Assembly: GCF_001274775.1 (NCBI RefSeq)
Contig: NZ_LGUE01000008.1
Coordinates: 301,535 to 365,534, forward strand
From: Rossellomorea marisflavi
GTDB taxonomy: Bacteria; Bacillota; Bacilli; Bacillales; Bacillaceae_B
Length of the DNA stretch: 64,000 nt
Reading direction: 5' to 3'
The position numbers were made by a program, and so were the translations under genes. The notes beneath the pieces are model-generated. The model was given only the letters and a program-made list of their open reading frames with translations. It was not told the origin of the DNA and ran no database searches. Positions 43,868 to 52,586 of the stretch are shown piece by piece (within the stretch, counting starts at the first letter, position 1; each line of letters starts with the position of its first letter).

Positions 43868-44716
43868 ATGGAACCATTGATCTTAAACGGAAGCAAAGTC
43901 GCAACAGACGTAAAGGAACAATTAAAAATACGTGTTGAAGCATTGAAAGAACAAGGTGTTACCCCATGCCTTGCCACCGTACTGGTAGGAGACGATCCAT
44001 CTTCCGCTACATATGTGAAGATGAAGGGGAATGCCTGCGCGAAAATCGGCATGGAATCAAGAAAGATCCATCTACCGTCCGAAACGACGACAGAGGAGTT
44101 ATTAGACGTCCTTGATGAACTCAATGATGATGCTACGGTCCACGGCATCCTCCTCCAGCACCCTGTCCCGTCCCAAATCGATGAGCGCGCTGCTTTTGAA
44201 CGCATCTCCATTGAAAAGGATGTAGACGGTGTAACCAGCCACGGCTTCGGCCAAAACGCATTGGGCTTTGGTGAATTCCCATCCTGCACCCCGGCAGCGA
44301 TCATGGAAATCATCGATTACTATAATGTAGACCCTCAAGGAAAGCACGCTGTAGTGGTAGGTAGGAGTCCGATCCTGGGTAAGCCTGTCTCCATGATGCT
44401 ATTGAATCGGAACGCCACGGTGACCACGTGCCATTCCTATACCGAGAACCTCCCTGCCCTCGTTGCTGATGCGGACATCGTCGTAGCAGCAGTAGGCAAG
44501 CCAAACTTCATTCAAGGAGATTGGTTGAAAGAGGGAGCCATTGTCCTCGACGCCGGATACAACCCTGGAAATGTGGGCGACATCGATTATGAAAGCTGCT
44601 ATGCAAAAGCATCTGCCATTACACCCGTCCCTGGTGGGGTCGGCCCCGTAACGATCTCCATGCTGTTGAAGCAGACGGTGGACGCAGCTGAAAAATACGG
44701 AAAAACCAATTCATGA
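43868..44716 (+). CDS. folD: Methylenetetrahydrofolate dehydrogenase/cyclohydrolase
   Basis: Bifunctional enzyme of one-carbon metabolism, 282 residues. SATYVKMKGNACAKIGM holds the catalytic Lys of the YxxxK pair, and VVVGRSPILGKPVSMMLLNR and PVPGGVGPVTISMLLKQT are the two classical signatures. ATG 43868 is preferred over 43823 because GGAGG lies seven bases upstream and because the earlier start falls inside the riboswitch expression platform. The ZTP riboswitch upstream supports the assignment. Confidence 0.97.
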   Translation: MEPLILNGSKVATDVKEQLKIRVEALKEQGVTPCLATVLVGDDPSSATYVKMKGNACAKIGMESRKIHLPSETTTEELLDVLDELNDDATVHGILLQHPVPSQIDERAAFERISIEKDVDGVTSHGFGQNALGFGEFPSCTPAAIMEIIDYYNVDPQGKHAVVVGRSPILGKPVSMMLLNRNATVTTCHSYTENLPALVADADIVVAAVGKPNFIQGDWLKEGAIVLDAGYNPGNVGDIDYESCYAKASAITPVPGGVGPVTISMLLKQTVDAAEKYGKTNS

Positions 44717-44724
44717 TGCACCCG

Positions 44725-44750
44725 ACCGCCCCTAAAGGGCGGTTTTTTTA
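44725..44750 (+). terminator. Terminator of folD
   Basis: ACCGCCC/GGGCGGT stem followed by TTTTTTT. Confidence 0.88.
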
Positions 44751-44829
44751 TTTTACTCTCCCAACGACTTATGTTTTCCAACCAGTTCGGCAATCATGGT
44801 AGTGACGTAATGAAAAGGAGCGTGAATTC

Positions 44830-46335
44830 ATGAATCATCAGCATCCGGAACCTTATTGGAGGAAGGACACTCACCTCCAGTCGTATCCGAAGCTAGACCG
44901 GAACCTGAAAGTGGATGCGGTCGTGGTCGGTGGTGGCATCGCCGGAATCACCACTGCTTATTTCCTTGCCAAAGGCGGAAAGAAGGTCGCACTGATCGAA
45001 GCAGACCGAGTATTGAATGGGACAACCGGTCACACGACAGCCAAGATCACCGCGCAGCATGGACTGATATACGATGAACTGATGCAACATTTTGGTACAG
45101 AATACGCAAGGCACTATTATGAATCAAACTTGAAGGCATTGGACTGGATCAAGGAGATAGGGAAAGGAATCGACTGCGATCTCAGGGAACAGGATGCCTA
45201 TGTCTATGCCGAAACGAATGAATATCTTCAAAAGGTCCAAAAAGAATACGATGCGTATCTCGAACTTGGAATCGACGGAGAACTGGTGGAAACCATCCCC
45301 CTCGACATTCCCATTAAACAGGCCATCGTCATGAAAGGGCAGGCCCAGTTTCACCCCCTGAAATTCTTTAAGCACCTCATTGAATCCTTTATTGAACTTG
45401 GCGGTCAAGTATTCGAACAAACCCCTGCCGAGACCATTGAAGACGACACGGCAACAAAGGTCATAACATCGAGCGGTTATCATCTGGAATGTAATAAGGT
45501 AGCGATTTGCACCCACTTCCCTTTCTTTGATGGAATGGGGCTATACTTCACCAAGATGTATGCAGAGCGATCCTATATCATCGGCATCAAATCGGAGAAA
45601 AAGTTCCCTGGTGGCATGTATATCAATGCGGAAGATCCTTCTCGATCCTTCCGCTCGGTCGTCCAAGAAGGCGGAGAACTGATCCTCATCGGAGGAGAGA
45701 ACCATAAAGCGGGGCAGGGCAAAGACACCCGGGAACACTATGAAGCTTTGGAGAAATGCGGACAATCGGTGTTCGGGGATACCGAAACCCTTCACAGGTG
45801 GTCGGCCCAGGACTTGATTTCAGTTGATAAAGTTCCTTATATCGGGACTCTCACGCCGAAGCACCCAACCATATTCGTAGCCACTGGCTTCAAAAAATGG
45901 GGGATGACGACCGGGACCTTATCGGGAATGATCCTGTCCGATTTGATACTCGGGAATCATAATATTCACGCCGACCTCTACGCCCCTTCCCGATTTGTCG
46001 CCGATCCCAGCATCAAACATTTCATCTCGCAGAATGTCGATGTGGCCAAGCATCTCGTAAAAGGAAAACTGCAGATTCCATTCAAGTCTTCAGGGAATTT
46101 GAAGAGCGGAGAAGGAGGTGTGGTCTGGCATGAAGGGAAGAAATGCGGCGGATATCGTGACACCGACGGCAAACTCCACCTCGTAGATAACACCTGTACC
46201 CATTTAGGCTGCGAAACCGCATGGAACCAGGGTGATCTGACATGGGATTGCCCTTGTCACGGATCGCGTTTTTCTCCTGAAGGTACAGTCATTGAGGGAC
46301 CAGCCCAAAAGCCGCTTCCATCGATTGATGAATAA
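44830..46335 (+). CDS. FAD-dependent oxidoreductase with C-terminal Rieske domain (YhfW-like)
   Basis: A 501-residue fusion. The N-terminal DAO-type flavoprotein has a Rossmann motif VVVGGGIAGITTAYFLA near residues 31-47 and an FAD C-terminal segment (PTIFVATGFKKWGMTTG). The C-terminal Rieske domain has CTHLGC (456-461) and CPCHGSRF (474-481), which bind a [2Fe-2S] cluster with two Cys and two His. B. subtilis YhfW has the same architecture. The substrate is unknown. ATG 44830 follows AAAAGGAG. Single gene. Confidence 0.9.
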   Translation: MNHQHPEPYWRKDTHLQSYPKLDRNLKVDAVVVGGGIAGITTAYFLAKGGKKVALIEADRVLNGTTGHTTAKITAQHGLIYDELMQHFGTEYARHYYESNLKALDWIKEIGKGIDCDLREQDAYVYAETNEYLQKVQKEYDAYLELGIDGELVETIPLDIPIKQAIVMKGQAQFHPLKFFKHLIESFIELGGQVFEQTPAETIEDDTATKVITSSGYHLECNKVAICTHFPFFDGMGLYFTKMYAERSYIIGIKSEKKFPGGMYINAEDPSRSFRSVVQEGGELILIGGENHKAGQGKDTREHYEALEKCGQSVFGDTETLHRWSAQDLISVDKVPYIGTLTPKHPTIFVATGFKKWGMTTGTLSGMILSDLILGNHNIHADLYAPSRFVADPSIKHFISQNVDVAKHLVKGKLQIPFKSSGNLKSGEGGVVWHEGKKCGGYRDTDGKLHLVDNTCTHLGCETAWNQGDLTWDCPCHGSRFSPEGTVIEGPAQKPLPSIDE

Positions 46336-46381
46336 TCTATGACCCGGGAAATATTTATCGCAGGATATGACAAAAATAATT

Positions 46382-46410
46382 GAAAAGGGACCGCTCAGGC
46401 GGTCCCTTTT
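46382..46410. terminator. Convergent terminator before msrAB
   Basis: AAAAGGGACCGC pairs with GCGGTCCCTTTT. Serves both directions. Confidence 0.82.
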
Positions 46411-47348
46411 CAATTAAATAAGATTCTGAAATCCCCATACCCTTCTTCCTCAAGCAAATCTTTCGGGATGAACCGGAGAGCCGCTGAATTGATGCAGTAC
46501 CTCAACCCGTCAGGTCCTGGTCCGTCGGTGAACACGTGACCAAGATGGGAGTCGGCTTCCCTGCTGCGGACTTCCAAACGTGTCGAACGATGACTGAGGT
46601 CATATCGTTCCGTGACACTCGCCTTCATTACAGGTTTTGTAAAGCTCGGCCATCCGCATCCACTGTCATACTGATCCCTCGAGGTGAACAAAGGCTCCCC
46701 GGAGACGATATCGACATAAATGCCCTCTTCCTTGTTAGCCCAGTACTCATTTTCATAAGGAGGTTCCGTCCCATTTTCCTGGGTGACACGGTATTGCATG
46801 GGAGTGAGCGTTTCCTTCAGATAAGAACGGTCTTCCGGCCAATGTTCCTTTATAAACGCGTCCCTTCCAGACCCCCTTTTATAAAGGGCATAGCGGAACA
46901 TATTTTTTTTATAGAAATCCTGGTGGTACTCCTCCGCTTTGTGGAAGACAGGAGCAGGAAGGATATCTGTTACAATCGGTTTCGTGAACTTCCCGCTTCG
47001 TTGAAGCTCATCACGGGATTTCACTGCTGCGGCATACTGTTCCTCGGAGTGATAAAAGATTACCGTTCGATAGGGTGTACCCCGATCATTGAACTGCCCT
47101 TCAGCATCTGTAGGATCGATCTGCTTCCAATACACATCCAGAAGGCGTTCGTACGAGAAAAGAGAGGGATCAAAGAGGATTTCGACTGCCTCCACATGGC
47201 CGCTTTCACCCCTCACGACTTCTTTATAGGACGGTGAATCTCCTTCTCCTCCGATATAACCTGAAGTAACGGATTCAATCCCCTCTAATTCATCAAAAGG
47301 CTCGACCATGCACCAGAAGCATCCTCCTGCAAATGTTGCTTTTTCCAC
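46410..47348 (-). CDS. msrAB: Fused peptide methionine sulfoxide reductase MsrA/MsrB
   Basis: Two-domain repair enzyme, 312 residues. MsrA (about 1-155) has GGCFWC with catalytic Cys10 and reduces Met-S-sulfoxide. MsrB (about 175-310) has [17 protein letters not shown] and [11 protein letters not shown] with catalytic Cys285 and reduces Met-R-sulfoxide. I see no paired CxxC zinc motifs in MsrB, which belongs to the zinc-free type. Fused MsrAB occurs in Bacillaceae and streptococci; B. subtilis has separate genes. ATG 47348 lies 8 bp after the CHY zinc finger gene. Confidence 0.93.
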   Translation of the reverse strand: MEKATFAGGCFWCMVEPFDELEGIESVTSGYIGGEGDSPSYKEVVRGESGHVEAVEILFDPSLFSYERLLDVYWKQIDPTDAEGQFNDRGTPYRTVIFYHSEEQYAAAVKSRDELQRSGKFTKPIVTDILPAPVFHKAEEYHQDFYKKNMFRYALYKRGSGRDAFIKEHWPEDRSYLKETLTPMQYRVTQENGTEPPYENEYWANKEEGIYVDIVSGEPLFTSRDQYDSGCGWPSFTKPVMKASVTERYDLSHRSTRLEVRSREADSHLGHVFTDGPGPDGLRYCINSAALRFIPKDLLEEEGYGDFRILFN

Positions 47349-47356
47349 CGGAATCC

Positions 47357-47680
47357 CTACCCTTCGAAATATAGATGATAATGATTACTGCAGCCCGGAT
47401 TGAATGGAGCCTGACAGTAAGGGCAAGAGGACTGACAGTTCATATACTGCAGGATGCTCAATTCCGATCGGCACTTTCCACAAAGGACGGCCTTCTCGTT
47501 CCACTCTTCACGTCCCCATAATACGGGCTCATGGTCAGCTACTTCATCATGGCATTTGTGACATGGATAATAAGTGTCACAGCATTTGAATTTAATAGCG
47601 ATAATATCCTTTTCTGTATGGTAATGTCCGCATCTTGTTTCTTCATCGACGTTTATGCCTTTAATTGCACGCTTGGACAT
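47357..47680 (-). CDS. CHY zinc-finger protein
   Basis: A 107-residue cysteine/histidine-rich protein. [28 protein letters not shown] and CGKCRSEL, then CPYC and CSNHYHLYF, fit the CHY-type zinc finger (PF05495), which binds three zinc ions. ATG 47680 follows GGGGG six bases upstream; the frame to 47728 is likely untranslated. The gene lies 8 bp upstream of msrAB on the same strand, so cotranscription is likely. Function unknown. Confidence 0.85.
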   Translation of the reverse strand: MSKRAIKGINVDEETRCGHYHTEKDIIAIKFKCCDTYYPCHKCHDEVADHEPVLWGREEWNEKAVLCGKCRSELSILQYMNCQSSCPYCQAPFNPGCSNHYHLYFEG

Positions 47681-47754
47681 ATTCATCCCCCGTTCAGATT
47701 CGTCATTCTCTTCCCCCATACTATACAATATTCTTAAAGAAGGAGGGAAACAAA

Positions 47755-48360
47755 ATGAAAATCATCGTCTTCGGCGCAACGGGTGCCACCGGAACAGAAG
47801 TGATGAAGCAGGCAAAAGAACGGGGATTGGACGTGACAGCATTTGTGCGGGATCCTGCCAAACTTCCCGATCATTCAACCTTCATCCAGGGAGACGCCAC
47901 GGACAGACAGGCTGTCCAGGCAGCGCTGCAGGGACAGGATGCGGTCATTTCTTGCCTGGGCGCATCTGGTCTTGGAAAGACAACACAGCTCAGTATCATG
48001 ACCGGTCATATCCTCTCCGGCATGCAGCTCCACGGAGCGAAATCGATCCATTATGTCGCCTCTGCCGGCATTGATCATGAAATAACAGGCTTACAAGGTA
48101 AGTTGGCCCAGTTCATTCTGCGCAACGTGCTGAAGGATCACCGAGAAGCCGTTTCCCTAATCAAGGATAGTGGATTTCGCTATACCATTGCCCGCCCCAT
48201 GCAACTGATCAATGGACCTTTCACAGGTGACTATCGGACTCACCCCGCCTCCATTCCTGAAGGAGGAAGGAAAATATCCAGGGCGGATGTTGCCCATTTC
48301 CTGTTGGAAAGCCTCCACCACGACGCGTATACCAACGCATCAATCGGCCTTGCCTACTGA
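47755..48360 (+). CDS. NAD(P)-binding protein, atypical SDR (NmrA/BVR-B-like)
   Basis: A 201-residue Rossmann protein with the N-terminal GATGATG dinucleotide motif (residues 7-13), VTAFVRDPAKL, and SAGID in place of a catalytic YxxxK. This pattern fits the SDR_a5/BVR-B-like group of NAD(P)-binding or redox-sensing proteins. ATG 47755 follows AAGGAGG. It is divergent from the CHY gene. The substrate cannot be inferred. Confidence 0.85.
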   Translation: MKIIVFGATGATGTEVMKQAKERGLDVTAFVRDPAKLPDHSTFIQGDATDRQAVQAALQGQDAVISCLGASGLGKTTQLSIMTGHILSGMQLHGAKSIHYVASAGIDHEITGLQGKLAQFILRNVLKDHREAVSLIKDSGFRYTIARPMQLINGPFTGDYRTHPASIPEGGRKISRADVAHFLLESLHHDAYTNASIGLAY

Positions 48361-48455
48361 AGGACTTTCGGGGTGAACCCCGGAGGTCTTTCCCCCAATC
48401 TCTTTCATCCCTCACAGTACGTTTCCCTTTGTAAAAGCAAAAGGTTTTCAGACAG

Positions 48456-48500
48456 GTTGGTTTTGTGGTATATTACTTCGAGTGTCTAAACAAAACCAAC
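48456..48500 (+). promoter_or_regulatory. Inverted-repeat operator and promoter of the MFS gene
   Basis: GTTGGTTTTGT (48456-48466) and ACAAAACCAAC (48490-48500) form a perfect 11-bp inverted repeat with a 23-bp gap. TATATT at 48469-48474 with TTTTCA 18 bp upstream makes a promoter inside it. The layout suits a repressor, but the arms could also pair in the mRNA. Confidence 0.5.
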
Positions 48501-49862
48501 TACGGAGGTGGTCTTATCAAGACTGAACAACCGACCAAGACCGCTCCTTCTTACACAAAGACGGTTGCATTCCTCAGCCTGACCATATGGCTGGTCGTCA
48601 TGAACACGACCATGTTCAATGTTGCCCTTCCAAATATCCTTCATGAGTTCTCTTTGAAGCCTTCAGAGGGGGCTTGGATCGTATCGGGCTATTCCATCGT
48701 CTTGGCGATCGGGACGATTACGTATACGCGGCTGTCTGACTATCTTCCGATCAGACGCTTGATCATCATCGGGATCATTGTGTTCGGATTGGGTTCTCTT
48801 TCAGGATTCTTTGCCAATTCGTTTTTATGGTTGCTGCTATCCCGTTTGTTCCAGGCAGCCGGAGCCGCAGCCATTCCAGGCTTGTCCATGGTCTTTGCCA
48901 GCAGATTCATTCCAATGGCCGTGCGTGGACGTGCCCTGGCCATGATTGCTTCGGCATCTTCCCTCGGATTCGGACTGGGGCCTGTAGTAGGAGGAGTCAT
49001 CACCGATTATCTTAACTGGAATTATCTTTTCCTGGTTACACTCCTCGTGATCGTCATGATTCCGGTCCTTCATAAGATGCTGCCAGCCGAAACAATCCGG
49101 AAAGGTGCATTCGACATATGGGGAGCCATCATGACGGGAGTGGGTGTCACATTCTTCCTCCTCTTCATTTCCGGATTCAACTGGATCCATCTCGCCGTCG
49201 CACTAGTATTCTTTGCGGCCCTGTGGATCAGGATCCATAAAGTCGAACTTCCTTTCATCCAGCCAAAATTGATCCGGGATAAAGGATACAGGAAGATCTT
49301 ATACATGAGCTATATGGGGTTCGTGACGCATTTTGCCATCCTGCTCGTCATGCCCCTGATGCTTAAAAGCATTTTCGACAAAAATCCGACCACCATGGGA
49401 TTGATCATCTTCCCGGGTGCCATGCTCTCGGCAGTTGCTGCCATCTATGTGGGCAGACTGATCGACAAGTACGGGAATATGCGGGTGATGGTGATGGCCC
49501 ACTGCCTTCTCCTCATTTCGACCATCCTGTTCTTCTTCCTGTCACCGATAAACGAATACATGACCATGCTCGCCTATATGTTCACGAGCTTCGGGTTCTC
49601 CAGTCTCTCTTCGAGTACCACAAACGAAGTCTCCCGCGTGGTGAACAGGGATCTTGTCGGATCCGGAATGGGTATGAAACAGCTCCTCCACTACGTCGGC
49701 AGTGCTTCCGGATCGGTCATTGGAGGCCTGATCGTAGAAATGGGCGGAGTGAATTATGGTGTCGATGCGTTCAGGAATACGTTCCTTGTCCTCATCATCG
49801 CCATGATCCTATCCTTCCTGATCCTCCTGTTCTATCATCGTCAATTAAAGAAAGCCGTTTGA
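48465..49862 (+). CDS. MFS drug-efflux transporter, DHA2-type (14 helices)
   Basis: A proton-coupled efflux protein with about 14 helices; the mature part from TVAFLSLTIWLVVMNTTMFN onward resembles Tet(L)/LmrB-type exporters, with FQAAGAAAIPGLSMV and GPVVGGVITDY as motif C-like features. The frame opens at GTG 48465, but that codon lies inside the promoter and operator, before the likely transcript start. A strong GGAGGTGG at 48504-48511 sits seven bases before ATC 48516, so the true start is probably there. No regulator gene is adjacent. Confidence 0.83.
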   Translation: MVYYFECLNKTNYGGGLIKTEQPTKTAPSYTKTVAFLSLTIWLVVMNTTMFNVALPNILHEFSLKPSEGAWIVSGYSIVLAIGTITYTRLSDYLPIRRLIIIGIIVFGLGSLSGFFANSFLWLLLSRLFQAAGAAAIPGLSMVFASRFIPMAVRGRALAMIASASSLGFGLGPVVGGVITDYLNWNYLFLVTLLVIVMIPVLHKMLPAETIRKGAFDIWGAIMTGVGVTFFLLFISGFNWIHLAVALVFFAALWIRIHKVELPFIQPKLIRDKGYRKILYMSYMGFVTHFAILLVMPLMLKSIFDKNPTTMGLIIFPGAMLSAVAAIYVGRLIDKYGNMRVMVMAHCLLLISTILFFFLSPINEYMTMLAYMFTSFGFSSLSSSTTNEVSRVVNRDLVGSGMGMKQLLHYVGSASGSVIGGLIVEMGGVNYGVDAFRNTFLVLIIAMILSFLILLFYHRQLKKAV

Positions 49863-49867
49863 TCCTC

Positions 49868-49902
49868 AAAGCCCTGCGCCCACAAGCGCAGGGCTTTTTT
49901 CT
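49868..49902 (+). terminator. Terminator of the MFS gene
   Basis: AAAGCCCTGCGC pairs with GCGCAGGGCTTT, then TTT. Confidence 0.85.
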
Positions 49903-50003
49903 ATCGCAGGGATCGTACTGAATAAAATGACAAAGCTTGGATTCCCTTCTTACCTTTGTGGGTATAGTAGGAAGGACATTATATATAGAATAGGGGAGTC
50001 CAT

Positions 50004-51473
50004 TTGAAAAAACGCCCGTGGTACAAAAAGAAACGATGGGTGATCGGTCTTGCAATCGTCATCCTTTTATCATCCATCATGTTTTATCAACGCACCAAAC
50101 CTCTTCCTGACGGTATTTCATATGCAGGCGCTATCCATTCCATTCCCGAAGAAGATGTCGAGTTCATCTATGACCTCACCTATCAAAAGGATGGAAAAGA
50201 GGAATACGATCATTCCATATTTGACGAAGTCAACAAAACCGTCAGTGAAGCAGAAGATTTCCTCATACTTGATCTATTCCTCTTCAACGGCTACACGAAA
50301 AACGACCGGAATTACCCTAAGATAAGCGAAGAGCTATCAAAGACGATCCAGGAACGCATGAGAGAAAAACCCGATCTCAAAGTCGTCTTCATAAGCGATG
50401 ATGTCAATACCACATACGGTTCCCATACGGCCGATCAGCTCGAACCGTTGAAGGAACTCGGTGCCGAAGTGATCTTCACTGATCTGGATCGACTCCGGGA
50501 CCCGAATCTACTGTATTCAGGCGTGTGGAGAGCCGGGATTCAATGGTTCGGACAAAAAGGAAATGGGTGGTTGCCGAATCCCATGGCCCCATCTGCTCCT
50601 GAAGTAACGGCACGATCGTACCTCAAACTGCTGAACGTAAAAGCGAATCACCGAAAAGTGGTGATCAGCGAGAAAGAAGGCATGGTCCTCAGCGCCAATC
50701 CTCACGACGCCAGCGGATTCCATTCCAATATCGCATTCAGGGTGAAAGGGGACATCCTTAAAGATATGATCAAGGCCGAAAAAGCCGTCGCCGCTTTCTC
50801 TGGAGGAGATATGAAGGCGTTCCCTTCTGATAAGGAAGTGGATGACCTTATAACCCCGACACAAGCATCGGGAGGAAAAGAAGTAAAAGCCCAGATCCTT
50901 ACAGAGAGAAAGGTCCAGACCAATGTCGTGAAGGCACTCGATAAGGCGAAGGAAGGAGACGAGGTGTGGATTGGCATGTTCTATCTGGCAGATCGTGACA
51001 TCATCGATGCCATCGAAAACGCAGCAGATCGAAAGGTGGACGTGCGCATCGTCCTTGACCCGAACCAGAATGCGTTTGGACAAGAGAAAATCGGATTACC
51101 TAACCTCCCCATCGCATCAGAGCTGAACAAGTTGGATAACGAACACATCTCCATCCGGTGGTACAACACCAACAAAGAGCAGTTTCACACCAAGTTCATT
51201 TATGTAAAAGGAAAAGAAAGCTCCACCGTCATAGGAGGATCAAGCAACTATACCTCAAGGAACCTAGATGACTATAATCTCGAAGAAAACATTCTTTTCA
51301 CAGGAGCTCCTGACAGCCGTCTCATGACAGATGTAGATGATTACTTCCAGCGCATCTGGAATAATGAAAACGGAACGTATACCGTCGAGTATAAGAAATA
51401 TCAAGATAAATTACCGATCTTCAAATACATCATGTATGTCCTTCAAAAAGTATTCCAAGTCACCACGTATTAG
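50004..51473 (+). CDS. Phospholipase D-family membrane protein
   Basis: A 489-residue protein with one N-terminal helix (about 11-28). Two PLD-type motifs are present: NHRKVVISEKEGMVLSANPHD (His216, Lys218) and FHTKFIYVKGKESSTVIGGSSNY (His395, Lys397). Each HxK is followed by a modified rest of the HKD signature, with no aspartate in the exact place. Members act as phospholipases or as cardiolipin-synthase-like enzymes; the product is unknown. Start TTG 50004 follows GGGGAG. Directly after the stop codon lies a SigB promoter. Confidence 0.82.
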   Translation: MKKRPWYKKKRWVIGLAIVILLSSIMFYQRTKPLPDGISYAGAIHSIPEEDVEFIYDLTYQKDGKEEYDHSIFDEVNKTVSEAEDFLILDLFLFNGYTKNDRNYPKISEELSKTIQERMREKPDLKVVFISDDVNTTYGSHTADQLEPLKELGAEVIFTDLDRLRDPNLLYSGVWRAGIQWFGQKGNGWLPNPMAPSAPEVTARSYLKLLNVKANHRKVVISEKEGMVLSANPHDASGFHSNIAFRVKGDILKDMIKAEKAVAAFSGGDMKAFPSDKEVDDLITPTQASGGKEVKAQILTERKVQTNVVKALDKAKEGDEVWIGMFYLADRDIIDAIENAADRKVDVRIVLDPNQNAFGQEKIGLPNLPIASELNKLDNEHISIRWYNTNKEQFHTKFIYVKGKESSTVIGGSSNYTSRNLDDYNLEENILFTGAPDSRLMTDVDDYFQRIWNNENGTYTVEYKKYQDKLPIFKYIMYVLQKVFQVTTY

Positions 51474-51474
51474 G

Positions 51475-51499
51475 GTTTAAACCCTTCTAGATGGGGAAT
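51475..51499 (+). promoter_or_regulatory. Consensus SigB promoter
   Basis: GTTTAA, a 13-bp spacer, GGGAAT: all 12 consensus positions match GTTTAA-N12-15-GGGWAW. It begins 2 bp after the PLD stop codon and 44 bp before the GlsB/YeaQ gene. Confidence 0.85.
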
Positions 51500-51542
51500 A
51501 TCTAAAGTAATACCAATAATACATCATAAAGGAGAGACAAAC

Positions 51543-51800
51543 ATGGGACTCATTATTTTCTTGATTGTCGGAGGCATCATCGGTTGGCTGGCAGGACTAA
51601 TTCTAGGTAAAGATGTACCAGGCGGAATCATCGGGAATATCATCGCAGGAATCATCGGAGCATGGATCGGTGGAAAGCTACTTGGAAGCCTTGGACCTGT
51701 GGTAGGAGGAATGGCTATTATCCCGGCATTGTTGGGAGCCATCATCTTCGTATTTATCCTGAGCCTCATCTTACGCTCCACTAGAAAAGCAGCACACTAA
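51543..51800 (+). CDS. GlsB/YeaQ/YmgE family stress-response membrane protein
   Basis: An 85-residue hydrophobic protein with three predicted helices. The repeated Gly-rich pattern LIVGGIIGWLAGLILG, then GGIIGNIIAGIIGAWIGG, is diagnostic of the family (transglycosylase-associated protein). Function is unclear, but members are general-stress induced. A perfect SigB promoter upstream agrees with this. ATG 51543 follows AAAGGAG. Confidence 0.9.
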   Translation: MGLIIFLIVGGIIGWLAGLILGKDVPGGIIGNIIAGIIGAWIGGKLLGSLGPVVGGMAIIPALLGAIIFVFILSLILRSTRKAAH

Positions 51801-51825
51801 TAAAGGGGTTTAAATCCCTGAGCAA

Positions 51826-51861
51826 AGCGCGGTCAGAGAACATTTTCTGATCGCGTTTTTT
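51826..51861 (+). terminator. Terminator of the GlsB/YeaQ gene
   Basis: CGCGGTCAG/CTGATCGCG stem followed by TTTTTT. Confidence 0.85.
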
Positions 51862-51932
51862 GTGTTGAGTATATTTCTGATGAGTATAGCTTTCTGATTT
51901 TCATGGGGGGGTATGAAAGATGCAAACTGTTC

Positions 51933-52046
51933 CTTTCCGCTGCAGGGTCTTGCTTTCCGCGGGGAGGCAGTCGAGCCTCCTCAGCTGCGCTTCCGGGGTC
52001 TCGAGCTTCCCTCCATTCCCGCAGGAGTCAAATCCCTTCCGCTCCA
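51933..52046 (+). repeat. Structured GC-rich repeat, copy a
   Basis: Same family as 1-850. The outer stem reads TTTCCGCGGGG/CCCGCAGGAG and the inner hairpin GAGGCAGTCGAGCCTC. The outermost arms (GGGTCTTG/CAAATCCC) are imperfect. Confidence 0.88.
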
Positions 52047-52168
52047 ATTCACTCCTTATTATTGGTCGTTGATATCGTTGGAACGTACTCGTTTCTTTAT
52101 TAAATTTGTATGGAATAACAAACCCATCTCATTTCTATATAAGAGGTGTAGAAAAGAGGATGACCGCT

Positions 52169-52282
52169 CCTTTCCGCTGCAGGGGTTTGCTTTCCGCGGG
52201 GAGGCAGTCGAGCCTCCTCAGCTGCGCTTCCGGGGTCTCGAGCTTCCCTCCATTCCCGCAGGAGTCAAATCCCTTCCGCTCC
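52169..52282 (+). repeat. Structured GC-rich repeat, copy b
   Basis: Nearly identical to the copy at 51933-52046 over about 110 bp, 236 bp apart. Outermost arms GGGGTTTG/CAAATCCC pair with one G-T. The 51862-52397 gap holds only these two copies, apart from the terminator of the 34-residue gene. Confidence 0.88.
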
Positions 52283-52383
52283 AATCCGCTCTTCGCTTTT
52301 GACATGGTTAGCTTGTCAGAGAAGAAATAGAGTGCATCTTCTTTAATAAAATGGTGATGTCCAGAAAACTTCGAAACATAATA

Positions 52384-52410
52384 AAAAGCAGCCCGGATCA
52401 GGCTGCTTTG
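52384..52410 (-). terminator. Terminator overlapping the 34-residue gene
   Basis: AAAGCAGCC/GGCTGCTTT stem followed by TTTATTATG on the minus strand. The stop codon of the 34-residue gene lies inside the loop. Confidence 0.8.
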
Positions 52411-52502
52411 GTTTTCTTGGCTTTTCGTTCGTTCATGATCTTTCTTACTACAGGATACACGACTGGAGCCCACTTAATCACGTTTTTAACGAGTCGTTTC
52501 AT
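52398..52502 (-). CDS. 34-residue basic peptide at the end of the gas vesicle operon
   Basis: Too short for routine gene calling, but well formed: AAAGGAGG ten bases before ATG 52502, 34 codons, and a stop codon inside a strong terminator hairpin. The peptide is basic and partly hydrophobic ([19 protein letters not shown], then a lysine-rich tail), so a membrane-associated amphipathic helix is likely. It follows gvpU by 84 bp on the same strand. No family recognised. Confidence 0.6.
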   Translation of the reverse strand: MKRLVKNVIKWAPVVYPVVRKIMNERKAKKTKAA

Positions 52503-52540
52503 TCATGTAACCTCCTTTATACTTACCATTTACCCGCATT

Positions 52541-52579
52541 GGGTATGGAGGAAACCTGCATGAAAAACCTTCCATACCC
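52541..52579 (-). other. Hairpin after gvpU
   Basis: GGGTATGGAGG (52541-52551) pairs with CCTTCCATACCC (52568-52579). No U-run follows on the minus strand. It may protect the gvp message 3' end or reduce read-through into the 34-residue gene. Confidence 0.5.
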
Positions 52580-52586
52580 TGGGGAT

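Noticed and set aside
47375..47389. Fur-like box TGATAATGATTACTG upstream of msrAB
   Set aside because: 12 of 15 matches, but it lies within the coding sequence of the CHY gene (His/Tyr/Asn codons), so chance is likely.
52080..52094. Second LexA box GAACGTACTCGTTT
   Set aside because: The half-sites are six bases apart, not four, and the second half-site is imperfect.
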